Below are positions 7,947-16,352 of a stretch of DNA of 64,000 bases, piece after piece. The first letter of the stretch is position 1. Every line of letters starts with the position of its first letter. The position numbers and the translations under genes are program-made. Source of the stretch: Paragemmobacter amnigenus (lineage in GTDB: Bacteria > Pseudomonadota > Alphaproteobacteria > Rhodobacterales > Rhodobacteraceae); NCBI RefSeq assembly GCF_009908265.2, contig NZ_JAAATX020000006.1:1-64000 (forward strand). The letters run 5' to 3'. A model generated the notes under the pieces. The model was not told the origin of the DNA and ran no database searches. It saw only the letters and a list, made by a program, of their open reading frames with translations.

Positions 7947-10129
7947 CCGACTTCACCTATGCGCTCGACGCCGACGGCGTCGCCACCATCACCTGGGACG
8001 TCAAGGCGAAGTCCATGAATGTCATGTCCACCGACGGCTTCGCCCTGCTGGACAGCCTGATCGACCGCGCACTGTCAGACGCCGCCGTAAAAGGCGTCAT
8101 CCTCACTTCCGCCAAGAAGGACTTTGCCGGCGGCATGGACCTGAACGTCATCGCCCGGATGCGCGCGGGTGGCGCCGAAGCCATCTTCAACGGCGTCATG
8201 CAGATGCACGCCGTCCTGCGCAAGATCGAACGCGCCGGCATGGACCCCAAGACGAAGAAGGGGGGAAAGCCCATCGTCGCGGCCCTCCCCGGCACGGCGC
8301 TCGGCATCGGCTACGAACTCCCCCTCGCCTGCCACCGCATCATCGCGGCGGATAACCCGAAGGCCAAGATCGGCCTGCCCGAAATCATGGTGGGCATCTT
8401 CCCCGGCGCGGGCGGCACCACCCGCCTCGTCCGCAAACTGGGCGCGATGATGGCCGCGCCCTTCCTGCTCGAAGGCAAACTCTCCGACCCGAAATCCGCC
8501 AAGGCGGCGGGCCTGATCGACGAAGTCGTGGCCCCCGAAGACCTGCTCACCCGCGCGAAGGAATGGGTCCTCACGGCCAAAGACGCCGACCTCGTCAAAC
8601 CCTGGGACGACAAGGGCTACAAGATGCCCGGCGGCGCCCCTTACCACCCCGCGGGCTTCATGACCTTCGTCGGCGCCTCCGCCATGATCATGGGCAAGAC
8701 GATGGGCGTCTACCCCGCCGCCAAGGCCCTGCTCTCTGCCGCCTATGAAGGCGCCCTCGTCCCCTTCGACACCGCGCTCAAGATCGAGGCGCGCTGGTTC
8801 ACCTCCGTCCTGATGAACCCGTCCTCCAGCGCCATGATCCGCTCGCTCTTCATCAACAAGGAGGCGCTGGAAAAAGGCGCGAACCGCCCCAAGGTGGCCG
8901 ATCAGACCGTCCGCAAACTCGGCGTCATTGGCGCGGGCATGATGGGCGCGGGCATCGCCTATGTCAGTGCGAACGCAGGCATCGACGTGGTTCTGATCGA
9001 CTCCACGCAAGAGGCGGCGGACAGGGGCAAATCCCATTCCGCCGACCTCCTCGACAAAGGCATGAAGCGCGGCAAGGTCACGGCAGAGCGCAAGGAAGAA
9101 ACCCTGTCACGCATCACCGCCACCACCGACTACGCCGCCCTGTCCGGCTGCGACCTGATCGTCGAGGCCGTCTTCGAAGACCCGAAGGTCAAGGCCGACG
9201 TCACCGCCAAGGTCGACGCCGCCACCGGCGCGGCGACGATCTTCGCCACCAATACCTCCACCCTTCCCATCACCTCGCTGTCCAAGGCCAGCGCGCGGCC
9301 CGCCAACTTCATCGGCATCCACTTCTTCTCGCCCGTGGACAAGATGAACCTCGTGGAAATCATCCGCGGCAAGGACACCTCGGACACCGCCGTCGCCAAG
9401 GCGCTGGACTACGTCCGCCAGATCAGGAAAACCCCGATCGTGGTGAACGACGCCCGCTTCTTCTACGCCAACCGCTGCATCATCCCCTATATCAACGAAG
9501 GCATCCGCATGGTCGCCGAAGGCGTGGAACCCGCGCTGGTGGAAAACGCCGCCAAACTGGTGGGGATGCCGCTGGGCCCCCTGCAACTGGTCGATGAAAC
9601 CTCCATCGACCTCGGGGTAAAGATCGCCAAGGCCACCCGCACCGCCATGGGCGACGCCTATCCCGATGGCGCGGTGGATGACGTCCTCTTCCGGATGGCC
9701 GATCAGGGCCGTCTGGGCAAGAAATCCAACGCGGGCTTCTACGCCTATGACGCGGCGGGCAAACGCGAGGGGCTCTGGGACGGCCTCGCCACCCAATACC
9801 CCGTGGTCGCAGAACAACCCGACCTCACGACCGTCCAGCACCGCCTTCTGATGGCCCAAACCCTCGAGGCCGTCCGCGCCCTCGAACAGGGCGTCCTGAC
9901 CGACATCCGCGAAGGCGACGTGGGCGCCATCCTCGGCTGGGGATTCGCGCCGTGGTCGGGCGGGCCCTTCTCGTGGCTCGACATCATCGGCGCCCCCCGC
10001 GCCGTCGAGATCTGCGACCGCCTGACCGCCACCTTCGGGCCCCGCTTCACCGCCCCCGCGCTCCTGCGCGACATGGCGGCGAAAGGCGACGGCTTCTACA
10101 GCCGCTTCTCCGCCGCCAAGGCCGCCTGA
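7943..10129 (+). CDS. fadB: 3-hydroxyacyl-CoA dehydrogenase / enoyl-CoA hydratase (FadB-like)
   Basis: This 728-residue bifunctional beta-oxidation enzyme hydrates 2-enoyl-CoA and oxidises the resulting 3-hydroxyacyl-CoA with NAD. The N-terminal crotonase domain (about residues 1-300) has the oxyanion and catalytic segments GTALGIGYELPLACH and LPEIMVGIFPGAGGTTRL. The dehydrogenase begins near residue 325 with the Rossmann motif GVIGAGMMGAGIA and contains NFIGIHFFSPVDKM. Two helical C-terminal domains follow. ATG 7943 overlaps the cupin stop (ATGA). The 3' end overlaps the convergent Hint-domain gene by 34 bases. With the thiolase and acyl-CoA dehydrogenase it completes a beta-oxidation spiral. 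Confidence 0.95.
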   Translation: MTDFTYALDADGVATITWDVKAKSMNVMSTDGFALLDSLIDRALSDAAVKGVILTSAKKDFAGGMDLNVIARMRAGGAEAIFNGVMQMHAVLRKIERAGMDPKTKKGGKPIVAALPGTALGIGYELPLACHRIIAADNPKAKIGLPEIMVGIFPGAGGTTRLVRKLGAMMAAPFLLEGKLSDPKSAKAAGLIDEVVAPEDLLTRAKEWVLTAKDADLVKPWDDKGYKMPGGAPYHPAGFMTFVGASAMIMGKTMGVYPAAKALLSAAYEGALVPFDTALKIEARWFTSVLMNPSSSAMIRSLFINKEALEKGANRPKVADQTVRKLGVIGAGMMGAGIAYVSANAGIDVVLIDSTQEAADRGKSHSADLLDKGMKRGKVTAERKEETLSRITATTDYAALSGCDLIVEAVFEDPKVKADVTAKVDAATGAATIFATNTSTLPITSLSKASARPANFIGIHFFSPVDKMNLVEIIRGKDTSDTAVAKALDYVRQIRKTPIVVNDARFFYANRCIIPYINEGIRMVAEGVEPALVENAAKLVGMPLGPLQLVDETSIDLGVKIAKATRTAMGDAYPDGAVDDVLFRMADQGRLGKKSNAGFYAYDAAGKREGLWDGLATQYPVVAEQPDLTTVQHRLLMAQTLEAVRALEQGVLTDIREGDVGAILGWGFAPWSGGPFSWLDIIGAPRAVEICDRLTATFGPRFTAPALLRDMAAKGDGFYSRFSAAKAA

Positions 10130-10731
10130 GCGGGCGCGTAAAGCCGCGCCCTCTCGCCCTCGCGGATCAGGCCCGCCACCAGTTGGCGGGCCGCAGCCAC
10201 GTTCAGCGTCATCATCCCCGGCGCGGCAAAGGCATTTGCGGCCAGCGCCCCGGTCCCGCCACAGCCCAGCAGCAAGCTCCGCCCCGCAAAGACCACCTGC
10301 GGCCTGTCGAATTGCAGATGCACGATCTCCACCTCGCGCGGGGCGCTCCGCACGATCCCGTTCCAGCCGCACAGCGCCACCGCCGGCACCATGACGAAAG
10401 GCTCGCCAAAGACGTCCTCCGCCAGATCGCTCTCCAGCATCACCATCTGCGCGGGCAGCAATTCCACGGGATGGTCATTGTCGAACGCCCCCTCGGGCAG
10501 GCAGACCGGCCAGAAGGTCTGCGGCAGGCGCGGTGCCTGCGCCGACCGGAACACCTGTCGCACCACCCGCTCACCCTGTTCAAAGGTCAGCACCGGATCA
10601 CCCGCTTCCAGATCGCCCGCCTCGACCCAGCCATCCTGCGTGGCCAGACGCAGGCTTGCGGGCAAGCCGTCCACCAGAACGGGCACCGCCGTCTCTTCCC
10701 CCTGCACGCCCATGACCGACACGTCCCGCAC
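10096..10731 (-). CDS. Hint-domain protein lacking the usual catalytic cysteine
   Basis: This protein of up to 211 residues carries a Hint-type segment (WVEAGDLEAGDPVLTFEQG, about residues 35-53) with a downstream DNDHPVELLPAQMVML block like the histidine-containing part of Hint_2 domains in Rhodobacterales. There is no cysteine or serine at the start of the Hint fold in the position of an intein or hedgehog nucleophile, so self-cleavage looks unlikely. The start is uncertain: GTG 10731 has cggag directly upstream, while ATG 10713 gives 205 residues. The 3' end overlaps fadB by 34 bases on the other strand. The function is unknown. Confidence 0.75.
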   Translation of the reverse strand: MRDVSVMGVQGEETAVPVLVDGLPASLRLATQDGWVEAGDLEAGDPVLTFEQGERVVRQVFRSAQAPRLPQTFWPVCLPEGAFDNDHPVELLPAQMVMLESDLAEDVFGEPFVMVPAVALCGWNGIVRSAPREVEIVHLQFDRPQVVFAGRSLLLGCGGTGALAANAFAAPGMMTLNVAAARQLVAGLIREGERARLYAPAQAALAAEKRL

Positions 10732-10833
10732 TCCGGATCAGCATTCCTGCCTGACCTTTTGCCTGCGTGATTTGTCCGCCATCGGGCAAAAGGCGGGCAT
10801 GTCGCGGAAAGATTGTGTCACGATCCGGCACAA

Positions 10834-11493
10834 TCAGGCCGGATCGAACCCGTATCCGAACCGCGCAATATCCGCCGCGCAGAGCCCCGCCACCAGCGCG
10901 GCATCCGCATCCGTGTAATAGCCCCGCCAGTCCCGCGCCCGCGCGCTGTCATTGGCCCGCGGAAATGGCGTGACACGGAACCCCAGATGCGCCTCGAACG
11001 GGGCCAGATCCTCTTCCACCGCCTCCAGCCGCGCATAAAGCGTGGCCCGCTCCACCCCGCCCGCATCGCGCATATAGGCGGCATAGGGCCATGCCGCGAA
11101 AGCCGCCCGCGTGTCGGGATGGTTCACAAAGGGCGAAAACTCCAGCGCCTTCGCCAGCCCCACCGCCGGATGGTCGAAGGACTGCCCCCGCAGCCAGTGG
11201 TAATAGCTGACCATCCGGTCCCACGGATTGCGCACCAGCGTGACGGTGAACATCCCCGCCAACTCCTCCGCGCCCAGAACCCCGTCGAGATCGGCCAGCG
11301 TCGAATGTTTCCACAACCGCCCCCGCGGCGTCAGCCCCGCCAGCCGCCCCCGCCGCGCCCGCGCCTTGGGCGTGTCCCCGATCAGGATATCATCCCGCAT
11401 CGCCCGCGCCTCCAGCGCCAGCGCCAGCGCCGTTCCCCCCGTCTTGGGGATATGGACAAAGACGTAACCCCGCCCGCGCGAGAGGATCACCAC
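10834..11493 (-). CDS. Sulfotransferase family protein
   Basis: This protein of about 219 residues has the two PAPS-binding signatures of the family: the 5'-phosphosulfate loop VFVHIPKTGGTAL near residue 11 and the 3'-phosphate segment VTLVRNPWDRMVSYYHWL near residue 83. By family knowledge it would move sulfate from PAPS to a carbohydrate or other acceptor, which is not identifiable here. Two adjacent GTG codons (11493 and 11490) are possible starts after a gggggc stretch. It is downstream of the 2-hydroxyacid dehydrogenase on the same strand but separated from it by a hairpin array. A PAPS-producing enzyme is encoded at 20.6 kb. Confidence 0.85.
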   Translation of the reverse strand: MVILSRGRGYVFVHIPKTGGTALALALEARAMRDDILIGDTPKARARRGRLAGLTPRGRLWKHSTLADLDGVLGAEELAGMFTVTLVRNPWDRMVSYYHWLRGQSFDHPAVGLAKALEFSPFVNHPDTRAAFAAWPYAAYMRDAGGVERATLYARLEAVEEDLAPFEAHLGFRVTPFPRANDSARARDWRGYYTDADAALVAGLCAADIARFGYGFDPA

Positions 11494-11504
11494 CGCCCCC
11501 GCAA

Positions 11505-11703
11505 GCGGAATTTGAACGCAAATTCCGCGCCGGAAATTGCTCGCAATTTCCGCCCCCTCACCTCGCCCGCCAGATCCCTACGCACCTCCGCCCCCACCAA
11601 CTTCCCCGGCAATCGCGTGCAGTTTCCGCCCCGTCACACCACCCGACAGGTCAGCCGGAAATTGCGTGCAATTTCCGCCGCGATTTCTGCGTGCAGAAAT
11701 CGC
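11505..11703 (-). repeat. Hairpin array 1 (four hairpins plus one decayed)
   Basis: Going downstream from the 2-hydroxyacid dehydrogenase stop, hairpins lie at 11680-11703 (11-bp stem, arm gcgatttctgc), 11656-11677 (10 bp, cggaaattgc), a decayed one at about 11608-11628, 11531-11552 (10 bp, cggaaattgc) and 11505-11528 (10 bp, gcggaatttg). On the gene strand the first loops contain CACGCA and the last contain TGCGAGCA or TGCGTTCA, a forward-then-reverse order. The gene ends in TGACG. There are no T-tracts, and the stems are AT-rich for this genome. Confidence 0.85.
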
Positions 11704-11712
11704 CCCGCCCCG

Positions 11713-12666
11713 TCAATTCACCCGATTGGGCAACTCCCGCCCCTCCAGATGCGCGATCAGGTTGTCGACCGCCATCATCCCCATATTTTCCCGCACCTCC
11801 AGCGCCGCCGTCCCCAGATGCGGCAGGAGCGTCACATTCTCCATCCCCATCAACGCCGCAGGCACCTCCGGCTCGAACTCATAGACATCCAGCCCCGCCC
11901 CCGCGATCCGCCCCCCGGCCAAGGCCGCGACCAGCGCCCCCTCATCCACCACATCCCCGCGCGCGATGTTGACGAAGATCCCCGTCCGCTTCATCGCTCC
12001 AAACGCCTCTGCCCCGATCAGGTGATGCGTGGCCTTCCCCCCCGGCACCGCCACCACCACGAAATCCTGCCCCATCGCCTCGGCCATCGACACCTGCCGC
12101 GCGGGAACCCCCGCATCCTCCACCACCGACCGGTTATGGAACACCACCCCCATCCCGAACCCGTGGTGACAGCGCCGCGCAATCGCCTTGCCGATCCGCC
12201 CCATCCCGATGATCCCCACCGTCTTGCCGCTGACATGGGTGCCCAGCATCTGCGTCGGCCCCCAGCCGATCCACTTGCCCGCCCGAAGGATGCGCTCCCC
12301 CTCGCCCAGCCGCCGCGCCGTCATCAGGATCAGCGACATCGCGATATCCGCCGTCGCATCCGTCACCGCACCGGGCGTGTTCGTCACCGCCACCCCCGCA
12401 GCCTTCGCCGCCTCCACGTCGATATGGTTGAACCCCACCCCGAAATTCGCCAGAAGCCGGCAGCGCGGCGCCGCCACATCCGCGAACACCTCCGCCGAGA
12501 ACCGGTCCCCCAGCGTCGGCATCACCGCGTCATAGTCCCGCAGCGCCGCCCGCAACTCCTCGCCCGACAGCACCCGCGACTCCGCCTCGCGCGCCATCAC
12601 CTCGACCCGCGCGCGCAGCGCCGCCATCACCCGCTCCGGCATCCGCCGCGTGACCAGAACCCGCAT
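11713..12666 (-). CDS. D-2-hydroxyacid dehydrogenase (glyoxylate/hydroxypyruvate reductase type)
   Basis: This 317-residue NAD(P)-dependent enzyme has the Rossmann motif GIIGMGRIGKAIARR (about residues 149-163) and the catalytic set of the family: an arginine in FVNIARGDVVDEGAL, a glutamate in YEFEPEVP and a histidine in LLPHLGTAALEVR. The substrate loop LLANFGVGFNHIDVEAA is typical of glyoxylate or hydroxypyruvate reductases. The ATG overlaps the csaA stop by one base, placing it in a proC-csaA-dehydrogenase operon. Exact substrate preference cannot be read from the sequence. A hairpin array begins 9 bases after its stop codon. Confidence 0.9.
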   Translation of the reverse strand: MRVLVTRRMPERVMAALRARVEVMAREAESRVLSGEELRAALRDYDAVMPTLGDRFSAEVFADVAAPRCRLLANFGVGFNHIDVEAAKAAGVAVTNTPGAVTDATADIAMSLILMTARRLGEGERILRAGKWIGWGPTQMLGTHVSGKTVGIIGMGRIGKAIARRCHHGFGMGVVFHNRSVVEDAGVPARQVSMAEAMGQDFVVVAVPGGKATHHLIGAEAFGAMKRTGIFVNIARGDVVDEGALVAALAGGRIAGAGLDVYEFEPEVPAALMGMENVTLLPHLGTAALEVRENMGMMAVDNLIAHLEGRELPNRVN

Positions 12667-12998
12667 CAGAACATCCTCCCGCCCAAGGGCACCTCATGCC
12701 CCGGTCCGATCAGCACCACCTCGCCCGTCTCATCCGGCAGGCCCAGCACCAGCACCTCGGACACGAACTTCCCGATCTGCCGCGGCGGGAAATTCACCAC
12801 CCCAAGCACCTGCCGCCCCACAAGCCCCTCCGGCGTGTAGTGCTTCGTGATCTGGGCCGAAGACCGCTTTTCCCCGATCTCCCCCCCGAAATCGACCCAC
12901 AGCTTGATCGCGGGCTTGCGCGCCTCCGGATACGGCTCCGCCCGCACGATCCGGCCCACGCGGATATCGACCTTCTGGAAATCCTCGTACGAAATCAC
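12666..12998 (-). CDS. csaA: CsaA-like tRNA-binding domain protein
   Basis: This 110-residue protein is a single EMAP/Trbp111-type OB fold. It starts MISYEDFQKVDIRVGRIV, has KRSSAQITKHYTPEGLVGRQV in the middle, and ends with a VLGLPDETGEVVLIGP strand typical of CsaA. Family members bind tRNA or act as export-related chaperones; the true role is not settled. It overlaps proC upstream by 4 bases and the dehydrogenase downstream by 1 base, so the three genes are translationally coupled. Confidence 0.9.
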   Translation of the reverse strand: MISYEDFQKVDIRVGRIVRAEPYPEARKPAIKLWVDFGGEIGEKRSSAQITKHYTPEGLVGRQVLGVVNFPPRQIGKFVSEVLVLGLPDETGEVVLIGPGHEVPLGGRMF

Positions 12999-13798
12999 TT
13001 CCCCAACTCCCGCCCGCGATCCGCCGCCGCCTTCACGGCACGGCCCATCAACCCCGGCAATTCCGGCATCAGAACCGCCAGCGCCGCCGCCGTCGTCCCC
13101 CCGGGCGAGGTCACATTGACCCTCAACTGCGCCACGCTCTCCCCCGACCGGTGCGCCAGCTCTCCCGCCCCGCTCACCGTCGCCCGCGCCAGCTTCATCG
13201 CCACCTCGGGCGACAGCCCCTCCGCCTCGCCCGCCGCCGCCATCGCCTCGATCAGATGGAACACATAGGCCGGCCCCGACCCCGACACCGCCGTCACGGC
13301 GTCAATCTGATGCTCGCCCTCCAGCAGCACCGTCTCGCCCACCGCCGCCATCAGCGCCACGGCCAGCCCCATATCCGCATCCGACACATGCGAATTCCGG
13401 CACAAGGCGGTAATGCCACGGTTCACCATCGCAGGCGTGTTGGGCATCGTCCGCACGATGGGCGTCCGCGCCCCCAATGCCGCCTCGAAGGCCGCAATCG
13501 TCGTCCCCGCCGCGATCGACACGAACAGCGTCGCGCCATTGCCCAAGGCCTGCAGCGCAGGCAGCGCCGCCCCCATCATCTGCGGCTTCACCGCCAGAAG
13601 CGCGACGGCAGGCGCCGCAGGCACCCCCTCGTTCAGATGCACCCCCGACGCCTGCAACCACTCCGAAGGGTTCGGCTCGATCACCCAGACCGACCGCGCA
13701 GGCACCCCCGCCGCCAGCCATCCGGCCAGCAGCGCCGATCCCATCTTCCCGCATCCCAGAAGAACCAGCCCGTCTTGGGCCACACGCTCCAACGCCAT
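12995..13798 (-). CDS. proC: Pyrroline-5-carboxylate reductase
   Basis: This 267-residue enzyme reduces pyrroline-5-carboxylate to proline with NAD(P)H, the last step of proline synthesis. It has the N-terminal Rossmann motif LLGCGKMGSALLAGWL, the VRTMPNTPAMVNRGI segment and the C-terminal signature SGSGPAYVFHLIEAM with VTSPGGTTAAAL. Its length is normal for the family. It is first in a three-gene run with csaA and the dehydrogenase, starting 31 bases after the ybjN-like gene on the same strand, so it may be read from the ybjN promoter. Confidence 0.95.
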   Translation of the reverse strand: MALERVAQDGLVLLGCGKMGSALLAGWLAAGVPARSVWVIEPNPSEWLQASGVHLNEGVPAAPAVALLAVKPQMMGAALPALQALGNGATLFVSIAAGTTIAAFEAALGARTPIVRTMPNTPAMVNRGITALCRNSHVSDADMGLAVALMAAVGETVLLEGEHQIDAVTAVSGSGPAYVFHLIEAMAAAGEAEGLSPEVAMKLARATVSGAGELAHRSGESVAQLRVNVTSPGGTTAAALAVLMPELPGLMGRAVKAAADRGRELGK

Positions 13799-13829
13799 CC
13801 GCGTCCCCCGTTGTCAAACAGGGGGCAGG

Positions 13830-14333
13830 TTAGGCGCGCCCGTAGGCCTCGGCAATGGCGACCTGCATCGCATCGGCGGGGGCACGGTCCCCCCATGCCA
13901 CCAGCTGGAACGCCGGATAGAACCGCTCCGCCGCGCCCACCGCACTGCCGATCAGCCGGTCGATCTGGTCGGCATTGGCGCATTGCCCCCCCGCCAGCAG
14001 CAGACCATAGCGCCAGACCATCAGCTTCTGCTCTTCCCAATAGGTGAAGGCACCGGTCCAGACCATGTCGTTGCAACGGTTGAGCACATCGTAAAGCGCC
14101 CCCATCCGCGCCTCCGGCGGCTCCATTTCAAAGGTGCAGATCAGCCGCAGCGTCTCATCCTGCGCCGACCAGGCAAGGGTCAGGCTGTAGGTCCGCCACT
14201 GCCCCTCGACTGCCATGGCGATCTGGTCGTCGGTGACACGGTCGAATTCCCAATCGTGATGCGCGGCCAGCGTTTCCACGATGTCGATCGGGTGAAGATC
14301 GTCGGTAGAGAGGAAGTCTTCAGCAATCGACAT
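13830..14333 (-). CDS. YbjN domain-containing protein
   Basis: This 167-residue acidic protein has the YbjN-type fold: a N-terminal helix followed by WEFDRVTDDQIAMAVEGQW, then LTLAWSAQDETLRLICTFE and LMVWRYGLLLAGG, as seen in the alphaproteobacterial members. ATG 14333 (MSIAEDFLSTDDLHP) was chosen because an aagg lies about 8 bases upstream; a longer reading to 14417 lacks a plausible start. Members of the family are thought to be chaperone-like or sensory, and no firm role is known. It is upstream of proC. Confidence 0.8.
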   Translation of the reverse strand: MSIAEDFLSTDDLHPIDIVETLAAHHDWEFDRVTDDQIAMAVEGQWRTYSLTLAWSAQDETLRLICTFEMEPPEARMGALYDVLNRCNDMVWTGAFTYWEEQKLMVWRYGLLLAGGQCANADQIDRLIGSAVGAAERFYPAFQLVAWGDRAPADAMQVAIAEAYGRA

Positions 14334-14691
14334 GACCCAAGCCTTATATGAAGCCACCAGCGAAAGCGTTTCCACTAGGGGCTGGGCGTCCGGCAAGCCT
14401 CTGCGTTCGCCTGACAAAGGCCATACTAGATATGGTGTCGCAGGTCGGGAAGTCTGTAAAGCGAATTCTGGGCAAATCTTCTGTGGACAAACGATCCACA
14501 GCGGACCGCTTCAGAAGGCGCAACGCTAGGGTGGCGGCCGTCACGCCGGGGGGGGCGGGGCGGCCGCCACCCGTGGCTTGGGGCCACGGGCGAAACCCTG
14601 CCGTTGTGCATCGGGTCTTCAATCCCAACCGTTCAGGCGCGCGAAGAAACAGGGCCGACGCGCGCCATCCGACACCGCTTGTCACCCTGAA
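14334..14691. other. Gene-free stretch with several inverted repeats
   Basis: No credible gene is visible between the ybjN-like gene and the ubiK terminator. It holds ccata/tatgg (14421-14435), a 7-bp inverted repeat ctgtgga/tccacag at 14481-14501 whose arms resemble DnaA boxes (TGTGGACAA), a perfect 12-bp stem gggtggcggccg at 14529-14540 with cggccgccaccc at 14561-14572, and a third hairpin at 14571-14589. A structured RNA or a protein-binding region is possible. I could not match it to a known RNA. Confidence 0.4.
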
Positions 14692-14722
14692 AAACCAAAA
14701 AGGCGGCCCGCAGGCCGCCCCT
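14692..14722 (-). terminator. Terminator of the ubiK-like gene
   Basis: On the minus strand a gggcggcc...ggccgcc stem with a 4-base loop is followed by TTTTTGGTTTTTC. It begins 25 bases after the UbiK stop codon. Confidence 0.85.
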
Positions 14723-14746
14723 CATCCCGTTACCCGCAAAGGGTAC

Positions 14747-15028
14747 TCACTCCGCCTTCTTCTTCACAGCCTTCGGCGCCGCCTCGGCCAGCTTGGCCTC
14801 CAGCACCGCCAGCCGCGCCTCCAGCGCCGCGTTCTCCTCGCGGGCCTTCACGGCCATGGCGCGGGCGGCATCGAACTCCTCGCGCGTGACGAAATCGCGG
14901 TCGGCCATCCAGCGGTCGATAAAGCCCTTCATCGCCGTCTCGGCCTCGGTCTTGGCGCCCTGCGCCACGCCCATGGCATTGGTCATCAGCTGCGACATGT
15001 CGTCGAAGAACTTGCTGCGCGTCTGCAT
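14747..15028 (-). CDS. UbiK/BMFP family accessory protein
   Basis: This 93-residue protein starts MQTRSKFFDDMSQLMTNAMG and has a C-terminal coiled coil (VKAREENAALEARLAVLEAKLAE) ending in a lysine-rich tail. That is the layout of the BMFP/YqiC family, whose E. coli member UbiK assists ubiquinone synthesis and binds membranes. ATG 15028 has an excellent aaggagg ribosome-binding site. The gene is isolated, with its own terminator. The role in quinone synthesis is transferred from the family. Confidence 0.85.
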   Translation of the reverse strand: MQTRSKFFDDMSQLMTNAMGVAQGAKTEAETAMKGFIDRWMADRDFVTREEFDAARAMAVKAREENAALEARLAVLEAKLAEAAPKAVKKKAE

Positions 15029-15098
15029 GATCCGGCCTCCTTGCATCCAGCCCCCTATATGGCCCCCCGCGCCGCAACTCTCAACCCTCCCCGCCTGC

Positions 15099-15206
15099 TT
15101 CATCTCGGCGCAAGTCGGGATGGCGCCCCTGACGCGGCACTCCTCACCCCCTCCTTCATCTCGGCAAAAATACTCTCGGGGGGTGCGGGGGGCAGACGGC
15201 CCCCCG
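15099..15206 (+). repeat. TTCATCT/AAATAY repeat copy B, plus a partial box
   Basis: The full copy runs 15154-15206: a cttcatctcgg box, aaaaatactc, then a hairpin of gcggggggc against gccccccgc. A partial ttcatctcgg box precedes it at 15099-15108. Confidence 0.7.
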
Positions 15207-15245
15207 CAGCGACGCCAATCCCCCCGCGCAACCCTGTGCACCCAC

Positions 15246-15350
15246 GCACCCTTAACCACGATCCGCCACCCTGCCCTCTCCAAATTTGTATGAACACTTT
15301 GCGGTACAGGTTTCGGCACAGGCTCCGGCACAGACCTTTTCGCCCAACCC
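15246..15350 (+). repeat. GGCACAG 12-bp-phased element, copy 1
   Basis: It reads gcacccttaaccacg, then atttgtatgaacact, then cggtacag, cggcacag and cggcacag spaced 12 bp apart, then cgcccaaccc. It matches 55692-55798 over about 100 bp and 36722-36800 in part. It lies upstream of lgt. Confidence 0.75.
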
Positions 15351-15470
15351 CTTGAAAACCCCGCGCATCCCGCCCCGTTAACGCGCCGCCGCCCACCACG
15401 CCCCGACCGCAGGTTGACATCCCGCCCCCCGCGCCGGAAAACCCCCCACAACCCGCCCGCAGGAGCAGCC

Positions 15471-16352
15471 ATGATCCCCTTCCCCGACATCTCGCCCGAG
15501 ATCTTCCGGATCGACCTCGGCGGCTTCTCCTTCGCGCTGCGCTGGTACGCGCTGGCCTATATCGTGGGCCTCGTCGCGGGCTGGAAACTCATCGCCCGCC
15601 TCGTCTCCACCCCCCGCCTCTGGCCCGCAGGCGCGCCCATGACACCGGCACAGGTGGAAAGCCTGCTGACATGGGTCATCCTCGGCGTCGTCCTCGGCGG
15701 CAGGCTAGGGTTCGTGGTCTTCTACCAACCCGCCTACTACATGCAGAACCCGGGCCACATCCTGCGCGTCTGGGAAGGCGGCATGTCCTTCCACGGCGGC
15801 TTCCTCGGCGTCGTGGTGGCGGGCATCGCCTTCTGCCGCCTCAACCGCATCCCGATGCTGCCGCTGGCCGACCTCATGGCCATCGTCGCCCCCATCGGCA
15901 TCGGTCTGGGCCGCCTTGCCAATTTCATCAACGCCGAACTCTGGGGCCGCCCCACCACCCTGCCCTGGGGCGTGATCTTCCCGGGCGAGGCCGCCCAGAC
16001 CTGCCCCGGCGTGGTGGGCCTCTGCGCCCGCCACCCCTCGCAACTCTACGAAGCCGCCCTCGAAGGCGCCCTCCTCTTCGCAGCCCTCCTTTACGTAACC
16101 TACCGGAAAGGTTGGCTTTCCACCCCCGGCCGCATCGCGGGCCTGTTCTTCGCAGGCTACGGCGCCGCCCGTTTCGCGGTGGAATTCGTCCGCCAACCCG
16201 ACGCGCAATTCGTGACCGAAGGCAACCCGCTCGGCCTTGCCGTCCACGTCGCGGGCTATGGCCTGACCATGGGCCAGATCCTGTCGCTGCCCATGATCCT
16301 CGCGGGCCTGTGGTTCATCACCCGCGCCCGCCGCCAGACCGCCCCCGCATGA
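15471..16352 (+). CDS. lgt: Prolipoprotein diacylglyceryl transferase
   Basis: This 293-residue inner-membrane enzyme moves diacylglycerol from phosphatidylglycerol to the lipobox cysteine of prolipoproteins. It has about seven hydrophobic segments, the [13 protein letters not shown] motif and the family signature [18 protein letters not shown] around residues 143-160. ATG 15471 ([12 protein letters not shown]) follows an aggagca ribosome-binding site. The stop overlaps the next gene's ATG (ATGA), so it is translationally coupled to the MidA-like methyltransferase. Confidence 0.96.
   Translation: MIPFPDISPEIFRIDLGGFSFALRWYALAYIVGLVAGWKLIARLVSTPRLWPAGAPMTPAQVESLLTWVILGVVLGGRLGFVVFYQPAYYMQNPGHILRVWEGGMSFHGGFLGVVVAGIAFCRLNRIPMLPLADLMAIVAPIGIGLGRLANFINAELWGRPTTLPWGVIFPGEAAQTCPGVVGLCARHPSQLYEAALEGALLFAALLYVTYRKGWLSTPGRIAGLFFAGYGAARFAVEFVRQPDAQFVTEGNPLGLAVHVAGYGLTMGQILSLPMILAGLWFITRARRQTAPA

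Noticed and set aside
10834..11493. Sulfotransferase as a horizontally acquired gene
   Set aside because: Its GC content and codon use look like those of its neighbours, and no mobile-element remnants border it.
14481..14501. Chromosome replication origin
   Set aside because: Only two DnaA-like boxes are present, with no AT-rich unwinding stretch and no usual origin neighbours; kept only as an unexplained palindrome.
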